From contig NZ_JH600070.1 in NCBI RefSeq assembly GCF_000245015.1, positions 124,001 to 188,000 of the forward strand: a stretch of 64,000 nucleotides of DNA, given 5' to 3'. Below the pieces are notes generated by a model. That model saw nothing but the letters and a program-made list of their open reading frames with translations. It was not told the origin of the DNA and searched no databases. The translations under genes were made by a program, and so were the position numbers. The stretch comes from Beggiatoa alba B18LD (lineage in GTDB: Bacteria > Pseudomonadota > Gammaproteobacteria > Beggiatoales > Beggiatoaceae). Positions within the stretch are counted from its first letter, which is position 1. The number at the start of each line of letters is the position of its first letter. Below are positions 57,109 through 64,000 of the stretch, piece after piece.

Positions 57109-60039
57109 ATGGCAACAGACCCTAAGTTGTTAATATGTTACGCACATCAAGACGAGACATTTAAAAATACGCTGTTAGCCCATTTACAGGATTTGCGCCA
57201 ACAAAAAGCCATCACTGTGTGGGAAGATTTGCAACTACAAGAAGGGGCTTTACAGCTTGCGACCTTAGAATTGGAATTACGTCAAGCAACGGTAATTCTT
57301 CTCCTTGTCAGCCCATTTTTTATGCAGTCTGATTTTATAACCATGCCGAGCTTAATCCGCTTGTTTAAACAATTAACGCTGACGGGTAAACGGGTTGTGC
57401 CGATTATTTTAACTAGTGGCAATTGGGGGGCTTTAGAATTCTGTAAAACACAGGCTTTGCCAAAAGGTGACGTGCCACTAGACCGCACGGTTTATCCCAT
57501 TGAAGAATGGCAAGCGATTGCTAAACGGGTTAATCGTTGGTGTACAGAACAACAAATGACTGCGACGGATGACATGCCAATTCTTGTCGATTTACAGCAT
57601 TTACCAATTATGAGTATGCCCTTAGTCGGACGACGGTTTGCTTTATCCACATTAACCGATGCATTTGAAAGCAAAAATACATTTATTGTCAGTGTTACCG
57701 CCCCTGCAGGGGTGGGGAAATCCGCATTGGTCAATGCATGGTTAGAAAAAATAGCACCTCATTATTTAGGTGCGTCTTATGTCTTTGGTTGGTCGTTTTA
57801 TGGACAAGCCGATGAACAGCCTAGCGTTTCCTCCAGCTTGTTTTTAACCCAAGCCTTGCGTTTTTTTGGACATACAGATGAATTACCTCTAACCGATGAT
57901 GCGAAAGCATTACGTTTAGTCACTTTATTAGCCAATAAACCCACTATTTTAATTTTAGACGGAGTGGAAACCCTGCAATACGCGCCGAGCGTGCGCAGAG
58001 GCGCGTGTGCCGATTTAGGCTTAAAAACTTTTTTACAAATTTTAAAAACCTCTCCATTGGGGGGACAGCGTTTGGTCGTACTGACATCACGGCAAAAAAT
58101 TATTGAATTAAGTGATATTGAGCAACGCGGTTACACTAATTTAGTGCTCGATAATTTAAACGTTGGAGAAAGTGCACGGTTATTAAAATCTTTAGGTATA
58201 AAAGGCTCACCATGGCAACTGGTTTCTGTGGTTAAGACGTATAAAGGTCATGCCTTAGCCTTGATGTTATTAGGAAATTTATGTGTTGATGTCTATGCAG
58301 GCGATGCGACACAACATGCCCGTTTACCCGCGTTATCAGTTGCGGAAGAACAGGGCGGGCAAGCATTACGGGTTTTACAGTTTTACGACGAAAAATTCTG
58401 GACAGTCAATGCGCCAGAACGGATTTTCTTACAAGTGTTAAGCCTGTTAGACCGTCCGTTAACCCTTGTAGAACGGCATGTGTTATTTGAACAAGCACAA
58501 TTAACTAAAGCTGTTCGCAAACTCAGCGAATTAGAATGGGCGGGCGTGATTTTTCATTTAAATAAACTTGGTTTAGTTTATACGCAAGCACAACAAAATC
58601 CGCCAACATGGGACACGCATCCCTTAGTGCGTCAATATTTCCGTGAACAATTACGTACACAACAAAAAGACATTTGGCAAGATGCACATCATCAGCTATT
58701 CGAACACTTCCAAAATTTTCCCACAACCAATCAGCCTGATACCTTAGCCTCTTTAGAGCCTTTATACCGTGCGGTTACTCATGGTTGTTTAGCAGGTGAA
58801 TATGAAGCTGCTTTACGTGTTTATCGTGAGCGGATTTTACGCGGTGATCAATATTTTAGTACCCAACAATTAGGGGCGTTTTCTGCTGATTTAGCTGTGA
58901 TTGCCAGTTTTTTTGAAGCAGGCAATTGGGCAAAACCGATTAATAGCCTCTCTATTGCTGACCAAAGTTGGCTTCTAGCACAAGCGGCTTTTTATATGAT
59001 GGCGTTAGGACAATTAGAAGAAGGATTGATGCCTTTAAAAGGGGCGGCAATGCTTTGTAAAACTCGCCAAGATTGGAAAAACGCGGCAAAAGCGCAAAAT
59101 AACCGCGCGGATTTATTATTGACCTTGGGACGCTTAAGCGAAGCGGAAGAAGTCGCACAAACCGCCATAGAATTGGCTGAAACCAGTCAGCACACCTTTA
59201 CACGATTACTGTGTCATGCCAAATTCGGCAATTTATTACATCAGTTAGGCGAATTAGATTATAGCCATGCAGCTTTTGAATTGGCTGAAATGTTACAAGT
59301 ACAAGACCAGCCAAACGACGGGCAATTGTATTCGCTCATTGGTTCACAATATTGCGATTTATTACTGGATACAGCACAAAGTGCCGCAGAGCGCGAGGCG
59401 ATTTTGTCACGTGCGCAACAGTCCTTACACATTGCAGAAGATGGCTTAGGATTAGTCAGCATTGCCTTTGGACGTTTAACCTTAGGAAAGGTTTTTAATG
59501 CCTTAGCGCGTAGTCAAGAAGCCTTGCCTTTATTAAATTCTGCAGTGCAACAATTGCATCTTGCTGAAGTATTTTTATACATTCCTGAAGCCTTATTAGC
59601 CCGTGCAACGGCGTATCAACAATTGAAAAATTGGGAGTTAGCAAAGCGCGATGTTGACGAAGTATTAGAAATTGCTAAACGTTGCAATATGCACTTGTAT
59701 GAAGTAAAAGCAAATCTATTACTGGCTAACTTACTGTTAGATAGGTATGCCTTACAACTGCAACCAAATGCAACACCATTCTTAAATCAGCTAGGTGTGG
59801 GAGATAATCCGCTCACGCAGGTAGAAACTTTATATAGTCAAACCTCGCGTTTATTGTATGAAATGAACTACCGCTTGCGTTTAGCCGAATTATCATTATT
59901 AGGCGCACGGTTAGCACATTATACCCATGCAACTGATAGTGCTATTCATCATTTAGAAGTGGCTCAATCACGGATTGTTGCGATAGAACAATGGGGATTA
60001 TTAGCCCATTGGGAGCGTGTACGTACAGAAATCGGTTAG
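57109..60039 (+). CDS. TIR-STAND NTPase-TPR protein, candidate defence gene
   Basis: A 976-residue protein. TIR domain at about 1-150 (LLICYAHQDETFKNTLLAHL, ITVWEDLQLQEGA, ATVILLLVSPFFMQSDF). STAND/NB-ARC-like ATPase about 175-520 with Walker A TAPAGVGKSAL (198-208) and Walker B ILILDGVETLQ, then VLTSRQK as sensor. TPR-like helices from about 600 to the end (LLLTLGRLSEAEEVAQTAIE, ALLARATAYQQLKNWELAKR). This sensor-ATPase-TIR design is shared by bacterial NLR-like antiviral proteins and by some regulators. In NAD-cleaving TIRs a Glu lies before the VVLLLSP strand; my hand alignment puts Thr52 there, with Glu54 and Glu56 close by, so enzymatic activity is open. Stand-alone; family A copy 7 begins one base after the stop. 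Confidence 0.88.
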   Translation: MATDPKLLICYAHQDETFKNTLLAHLQDLRQQKAITVWEDLQLQEGALQLATLELELRQATVILLLVSPFFMQSDFITMPSLIRLFKQLTLTGKRVVPIILTSGNWGALEFCKTQALPKGDVPLDRTVYPIEEWQAIAKRVNRWCTEQQMTATDDMPILVDLQHLPIMSMPLVGRRFALSTLTDAFESKNTFIVSVTAPAGVGKSALVNAWLEKIAPHYLGASYVFGWSFYGQADEQPSVSSSLFLTQALRFFGHTDELPLTDDAKALRLVTLLANKPTILILDGVETLQYAPSVRRGACADLGLKTFLQILKTSPLGGQRLVVLTSRQKIIELSDIEQRGYTNLVLDNLNVGESARLLKSLGIKGSPWQLVSVVKTYKGHALALMLLGNLCVDVYAGDATQHARLPALSVAEEQGGQALRVLQFYDEKFWTVNAPERIFLQVLSLLDRPLTLVERHVLFEQAQLTKAVRKLSELEWAGVIFHLNKLGLVYTQAQQNPPTWDTHPLVRQYFREQLRTQQKDIWQDAHHQLFEHFQNFPTTNQPDTLASLEPLYRAVTHGCLAGEYEAALRVYRERILRGDQYFSTQQLGAFSADLAVIASFFEAGNWAKPINSLSIADQSWLLAQAAFYMMALGQLEEGLMPLKGAAMLCKTRQDWKNAAKAQNNRADLLLTLGRLSEAEEVAQTAIELAETSQHTFTRLLCHAKFGNLLHQLGELDYSHAAFELAEMLQVQDQPNDGQLYSLIGSQYCDLLLDTAQSAAEREAILSRAQQSLHIAEDGLGLVSIAFGRLTLGKVFNALARSQEALPLLNSAVQQLHLAEVFLYIPEALLARATAYQQLKNWELAKRDVDEVLEIAKRCNMHLYEVKANLLLANLLLDRYALQLQPNATPFLNQLGVGDNPLTQVETLYSQTSRLLYEMNYRLRLAELSLLGARLAHYTHATDSAIHHLEVAQSRIVAIEQWGLLAHWERVRTEIG

Positions 60040-60040
60040 T

Positions 60041-60240
60041 AATCTGAGTTCGGCGAGATTTTTAAAAAGACAAGCATTTGTCTGAATCAGGATTAACAGA
60101 ATTTAAACCCTTTGAACCAAGAAATTAAGGTGAATCACGCTTTTTAATCCTGCTAATTCTGATTCAGACAAAACAGAGACCTGCTAGGTTTTGAAAACCT
60201 AGCAGGTTTTTTTATCTGAAAATATAGCCATGCTTAGGTT
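60041..60240. repeat. Family A composite palindromic repeat, copy 7 (right end decayed)
   Basis: AATCTGAGTTCGGCGAG, inner arms TGTCTGAATCAGGATT and AATTCTGATTCAGACA, hairpin AGACCTGCTAGGTTTT/AAAACCTAGCAGGTTTTTTT, then a decayed right arm (ATAGCCATGCTTAGGTT). It fills the gap between convergent genes, and the T-run makes the hairpin a plausible terminator for the TIR gene. Confidence 0.85.
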
Positions 60241-60242
60241 TG

Positions 60243-60857
60243 TTAATCATTAATCGCATGAATCATGCTCCAGTAACCGAATAAATTAATCGGCGTTACT
60301 TCCTTCACAATCAGATTATTGTGTGTAATAAATTCTTCTAACGATAAATCTGTTCTAAATCCGATAACTTTTGCAAAAAGGGTTAAAAACTGTTCAAAAC
60401 GTCTAACCCATGAATTTTGATGACTAAAATGGTTTACAAAGAAAATATCACCATGTGGTTTACAGACTCGTTTAATTTCTGCAACGAAAACTTGTGGGTC
60501 TGGCACAACAGAGGCAACATACATGGCGACCACTTTATCAAAGCTATTGTCGGGAAAGCAGAGTTGTTGTGCATCAGCAACGGCAAACGCGACATTTTTT
60601 AAGCCATCACGCTCACTTAAAATCTTCGCCTTGTTTAACATATGGGGCGATAAATCAATACCAATAATCATAACATCGGACGGATAAAGGGGGAGCGATA
60701 AGCCTGTCCCCGCGCCGACTTCTAATACTGTATCCCCTGATTGGCATTTCATCTGCTCTACTGAACGCATCCGCCCTGGATGGAAAACCCAACCAAAAAT
60801 AATATCGTAAACACTTGCATAACGTTTATAAGCATTGACAACGGAGTCTTTATCCAT
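60243..60857 (-). CDS. Class I SAM methyltransferase, PmtA-like
   Basis: A 204-residue methyltransferase. AdoMet motif I is VLEVGAGTGLSLPLYP, with motif II IGIDLSPHMLNKAK, then VADAQQLCFPDNSFDKVVAMYVASVVPDP and IKRVCKPHGDIFFVNHF. The N-terminal YKRYASVYDIIFGWVFHPGR and the C-terminal NLFGYWSMI match the Rhodobacter type of phosphatidylethanolamine N-methyltransferase, which makes phosphatidylcholine. Ubiquinone or other small-molecule methyltransferases share the fold, so PmtA is probable but not certain. No good ribosome site precedes the ATG. Confidence 0.85.
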   Translation of the reverse strand: MDKDSVVNAYKRYASVYDIIFGWVFHPGRMRSVEQMKCQSGDTVLEVGAGTGLSLPLYPSDVMIIGIDLSPHMLNKAKILSERDGLKNVAFAVADAQQLCFPDNSFDKVVAMYVASVVPDPQVFVAEIKRVCKPHGDIFFVNHFSHQNSWVRRFEQFLTLFAKVIGFRTDLSLEEFITHNNLIVKEVTPINLFGYWSMIHAIND

Positions 60858-61267
60858 TTGATTTTTTAAAGCCTTATAAATTACTGAACTTGAAGTTACT
60901 GCGTAAGTAGATTTAAGTCATTCAATTCTTTTGAATGTACTGAATAGTTGGTAATTTTAACAGTTTTTTGAAATTAACGATTAACACGCAGGTTAAAGTC
61001 AATCATATTTATATTCTGATAGCTGGTTTTTTTGTTATATTAAGCAATATAAAAGTCTAATATTTACAGTAAAATAGCGTTACTGTGCTGGGGGTGTACA
61101 CGCGAATAAAGCAGGCTTTGATACACTATGCAGTCAATCATAACGATAACGAAAACCTTATAAATGGCTACCTTAAATTGAATGGTGTCATGCAAATAAT
61201 GAGACATTAACAACACATCCGTTTGTTGGCGTACAGAAAAAATCGAATCACTCAAGGAGAGGCAAGA
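60858..61267. other. Divergent intergenic region upstream of glgC, no gene seen
   Basis: These 410 AT-rich bases between the divergent methyltransferase and glgC hold no frame with a ribosome site, no repeat family member and no obvious RNA gene. The glgC frame is open back to 61223 but lacks a binding site there. Confidence 0.4.
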
Positions 61268-62539
61268 ATGCACGTGGAAAAAAAATCCCGTTTTGTGAGT
61301 CGTTTAACCCGCGATACGCTCGCGTTAATTTTGGCAGGGGGACGCGGTTCACGTTTAGGCCCGTTGGTCGACTGGCGTGCAAAACCCGCTGTGCCTTTTG
61401 GTGGAAAATTTCGCATCGTCGATTTTCCACTGTCTAATTGTCTCAATTCAGGCATTAATCGCGTGGGGGTAACAACGCAATATAAGGCGCATTCATTAAT
61501 TCGGCATATTCAACGCGGTTGGGGGTTTTTACGGGGTGAATTTGGCGAATTTATCGAGTTATTGCCTGCACAGCAACGTTTAGATAAACCGATGTGGTAT
61601 TCGGGAACGGCTGATTCGGTTTATCAAAATTTGGACATTATTCGTAGCCATGAGCCTGAATATGTTCTGATTCTTGCAGGTGATCATATTTATAAAATGG
61701 ATTACGGCACGATGATTGCCCATCATGTCAACCACAAAGCTGATATGACGGTCGGTTGTATTGAAGTGCAACGCGATTTAGCCAAAAGTTTCGGCGTGAT
61801 GAGTGTTGATGAGTGTGGTTGGGTGACACAATTTCAAGAAAAACCCAGCCATCCTGAACCCCTGCCTAATGACCCTAATCAATCGCTTGCCTCCATGGGG
61901 ATTTATTTATTTAACTGGTCTTTTTTATCAGAGCAGTTAATTGAGGATGCAAAAAACGCTGATTCTAGTCATGATTTTGGACGCGATATTATTCCACGTA
62001 TTATCCAATCTCATCGCGTAATGTCTTATCCTTTCCGTGACCCTGTGACTAATAAACGGGCTTATTGGCGTGATGTAGGAACATTGGATTCTTTCTGGGA
62101 AGCCAATATGGAGCTGGTTGCCGTTGAGCCAGAATTAAATTTATATGATAAAGAATGGCCCATCTGGACATATCAAGAGCAATTGCCCTCCGCTAAGTTT
62201 ATTTTTGATGATGATGGACGACGTGGAATGGCAATTGACACAATGGTTTCAGGTGGTTGCATTATTTCAGGGGCAGTGGTTAAGCATTCGCTCTTATTTT
62301 CAAATGTGCGTGTAAATGATTTTTCCCATGTACAAGACAGCGTGATTTTGCCTGATGTGACGATTGGAAAAAATTGCCGTTTACATAAAACCGTCATCGA
62401 TAAAGGCTGTCGTATTGCGGATGGTACGGTGATTGGTGAAAATCGAGAAGAAGATGCAAAACGCTTTTATATCAGTCCTAAAGGTGTTGTTTTAGTTACT
62501 CCTGATATGTTAGGACAACGTATCCATTCCGTGCTTTAA
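61268..62539 (+). CDS. glgC: Glucose-1-phosphate adenylyltransferase
   Basis: A 423-residue enzyme making ADP-glucose from ATP and glucose 1-phosphate for glycogen. The ATG at 61268 is chosen because AAGGAG lies eight bases upstream. Nucleotide loop [16 protein letters not shown], then [61 protein letters not shown] and [16 protein letters not shown] are all standard GlgC blocks; the C-terminal beta-helix ends the protein. No other glycogen gene adjoins. mnmE starts 15 bases after the stop, so cotranscription is possible. Confidence 0.96.
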   Translation: MHVEKKSRFVSRLTRDTLALILAGGRGSRLGPLVDWRAKPAVPFGGKFRIVDFPLSNCLNSGINRVGVTTQYKAHSLIRHIQRGWGFLRGEFGEFIELLPAQQRLDKPMWYSGTADSVYQNLDIIRSHEPEYVLILAGDHIYKMDYGTMIAHHVNHKADMTVGCIEVQRDLAKSFGVMSVDECGWVTQFQEKPSHPEPLPNDPNQSLASMGIYLFNWSFLSEQLIEDAKNADSSHDFGRDIIPRIIQSHRVMSYPFRDPVTNKRAYWRDVGTLDSFWEANMELVAVEPELNLYDKEWPIWTYQEQLPSAKFIFDDDGRRGMAIDTMVSGGCIISGAVVKHSLLFSNVRVNDFSHVQDSVILPDVTIGKNCRLHKTVIDKGCRIADGTVIGENREEDAKRFYISPKGVVLVTPDMLGQRIHSVL

Positions 62540-62554
62540 GCGAGTCATGCCTCT

Positions 62555-63889
62555 ATGTTTGAACAAGTTGATACTATTGCAGCGATTGCAACCCCCGCAG
62601 GACGCGGTGGCGTTGGCGTTATACGTATTTCAGGCACGAATGTGCCCGTTATTGCACAATCGATTTTGCATAAATTGCCTAAGCCTCGTTATGCCGCTTA
62701 TAGCCAATTTTTAAATGCACAAGGTGAGTTGATAGACCAAGGCATTGCCCTGTATTTTCCTGCGCCGCATTCTTTCACAGGGGAGGCAGTGCTAGAACTG
62801 CAAGGACACGGCGGGGCGGTGGTGATGGATCAATTACTCGCTGCCGTCCTCAATGCAGGTGCACGTCTTGCCCAACCAGGGGAGTTTTCCGAACGGGCTT
62901 TTTTAAACGGTAAAATTGATTTAACCCAAGCGGAAGCCATTGCTGACTTAATCGACAGCGCGTCTGTACAAGCGATGCGTTCGGCGTTACGCTCGCTACA
63001 GGGTGATTTTTCTCGAAAAATAAATAAGTTATTAGAACAGCTTATTTTATTAAGAACGTATATCGAAGCGGGTATCGATTTTGTTGATGAAGAAATCGAC
63101 TTGTTGGCAGATGGGCAAGTATTGCGACAACTGACTGAGTTACAACACACGGTAAAGGCAATTTTTAATCAAGCACAACAAGGCTTTTTATTAAAAGAGG
63201 GGGTACATATTGCCTTAGTTGGCGAGCCTAATGTAGGGAAATCGAGCTTATTAAACTGTCTGGCTGGGCGCGAAACTGCCATTGTGACTCCAATTGCAGG
63301 CACAACCCGCGACATTGTCCGTGACCAAATTCAATTAGACGGGATGCCCTTACACATTATCGACACGGCGGGATTGCGTGACACAGATGATATTGTTGAA
63401 CAAGAAGGAATTCGGCGCACAAAATTGGCTTTGCAAGCGGTTGATTTAGTCATTTTACTGTTAGATGACCGTTACGCCGATGACCAAGCCACGCCTGAAT
63501 TACTGGCTAGTATTCCGAGTAAACCACTGATTATCAGAAATAAAATTGATTTAAGTGGACATGAAGCAGGCATTAGCCCGCAAGGAATGGTTTATATTTC
63601 GGCAAAAACAGGGGCAGGAGTGGAAGATTTAAAACAGACCTTACGTGAGCGTTTAGGCTTACAAACGCAAACCGAAGGCACTTTTATTGCCCGTCGTCGT
63701 CATTTAGACGCACTAACGCGCACTTTAACCGCGTTGCAAAATGCCATGTCTTACATCCACAGTTATCAAAATGAACTGCTCGCTGAAGAATTACGCCTTG
63801 CACAACAAGCGTTAAGCGAAATCACAGGCGAATTCACCCCCGACGATTTATTAGGGCAAATTTTCTCAACGTTTTGTATTGGGAAGTAA
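62555..63889 (+). CDS. mnmE: tRNA modification GTPase MnmE
   Basis: A complete 444-residue protein. With MnmG it installs the carboxymethylaminomethyl group on wobble U34 of certain tRNAs. The N-terminal tetrahydrofolate-binding domain begins DTIAAIATPAGRGGVGVIRISG; the helical domain carries the inserted G domain with P-loop GEPNVGKSSLLN (about 224-235), G2 GTTRDIVRD, G3 DTAGLRDTDD and G4 NKID. The essential C-terminal CIGK ending is present. Length is close to E. coli MnmE (454). No strong ribosome site precedes the ATG, 15 bases after glgC. The usual neighbours yidC and rpmH are not seen. Confidence 0.96.
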   Translation: MFEQVDTIAAIATPAGRGGVGVIRISGTNVPVIAQSILHKLPKPRYAAYSQFLNAQGELIDQGIALYFPAPHSFTGEAVLELQGHGGAVVMDQLLAAVLNAGARLAQPGEFSERAFLNGKIDLTQAEAIADLIDSASVQAMRSALRSLQGDFSRKINKLLEQLILLRTYIEAGIDFVDEEIDLLADGQVLRQLTELQHTVKAIFNQAQQGFLLKEGVHIALVGEPNVGKSSLLNCLAGRETAIVTPIAGTTRDIVRDQIQLDGMPLHIIDTAGLRDTDDIVEQEGIRRTKLALQAVDLVILLLDDRYADDQATPELLASIPSKPLIIRNKIDLSGHEAGISPQGMVYISAKTGAGVEDLKQTLRERLGLQTQTEGTFIARRRHLDALTRTLTALQNAMSYIHSYQNELLAEELRLAQQALSEITGEFTPDDLLGQIFSTFCIGK

Positions 63890-63906
63890 AATGAACGGGG
63901 ATAAAA

Positions 63907-63958
63907 CAGGACTAGCAGTTTTCCAAGGACTGCCAGCCCTGAGTGGGGTTCTTTTTTT
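63907..63958 (+). terminator. Family B core hairpin and T-run after mnmE
   Basis: GGACTAGCAGTTTTCC and GGACTGCCAGCCCT form an imperfect family B hairpin 18 bases after the mnmE stop, followed by GGGGTTCTTTTTTT. It probably ends the glgC-mnmE transcript. Confidence 0.6.
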
Positions 63959-64000
63959 GCCAAACTGACTTTATAACAATAACGCTTTGCGACGGTTTTC

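Overview
This window looks like chromosomal DNA of a filamentous sulfur-oxidising gammaproteobacterium of the Beggiatoa/Thiotrichaceae type. That is an inference from three things: the moderately AT-rich composition, the abundance of cyclic-di-GMP and two-component signalling genes, and the many dispersed palindromic repeats between housekeeping genes of gammaproteobacterial type (orn, sodB, fbp, argE, glgC, mnmE, trpC). I saw no rRNA, tRNA, CRISPR array, complete insertion sequence or intact prophage.

Layout. 1-4.3 kb: a truncated membrane sensor, a DUF945 protein and a CHASE-domain histidine kinase with a degenerate ATPase domain, all on the minus strand. 4.8-11.0 kb: a patatin-type outer-membrane autotransporter, a beta-carbonic anhydrase and a metallo-beta-lactamase-fold hydrolase, facing argE plus a gamma-carbonic anhydrase, then sodB. 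11.1-14.6 kb: an unusual two-gene P-loop NTPase cassette; the larger protein carries 29 tandem four-residue Gly-Leu-Ala-X units encoded by a 12-bp DNA repeat. 14.6-20.7 kb: a repeat-rich spacer, a DUF255 thioredoxin-like protein, a glycosyltransferase, an EamA exporter preceded by a possible attenuator, and fbp. 21-26.5 kb: a cyclic-di-GMP block (PAS-GGDEF-EAL and two REC-GGDEF cyclases), an acetyltransferase, and orn, whose product degrades the pGpG released by EAL enzymes.

26.7-31.0 kb: the bifunctional NAD(P)HX repair enzyme, then a minus-strand operon of a fused double-DUF1538 transporter and two divergent P-II-like regulators. This is the best candidate here for an under-described system. 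31.1-36.9 kb: a hypothetical gene, a radical SAM/SPASM enzyme, Sel1 and ankyrin proteins, an AT-rich DUF4279 gene and a decayed RHS-core fragment trapped between two copies of a roughly 220-bp palindromic repeat. 37-47 kb: lipoyl-bearing dihydrolipoyl dehydrogenase, a bacterial dynamin, an orphan phage-tail-like gene, a secreted Asp-box propeller protein, a MOSC protein, trpC and a SoxH-like hydrolase. 47-56.3 kb: a translationally coupled REC-kinase/MASE1-CHASE hybrid kinase pair, an SbcD-type nuclease and an orphan TpsA-type adhesin. 56.5-64 kb: a CAP-domain protein, a TIR-STAND-TPR protein (candidate defence gene), a PmtA-type methyltransferase, glgC and mnmE.

Three repeat families punctuate the intergenic spaces. 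Family A is a composite palindrome of roughly 200-300 bp. Family B is built around a GGACTGGCAGTCC core. Family C is a pair of GGTGGAATA palindromes. Copies usually sit just after stop codons, so some probably double as terminators. Gene calls rest on reading translations, motifs, start context and neighbourhood by eye; no database search was run.
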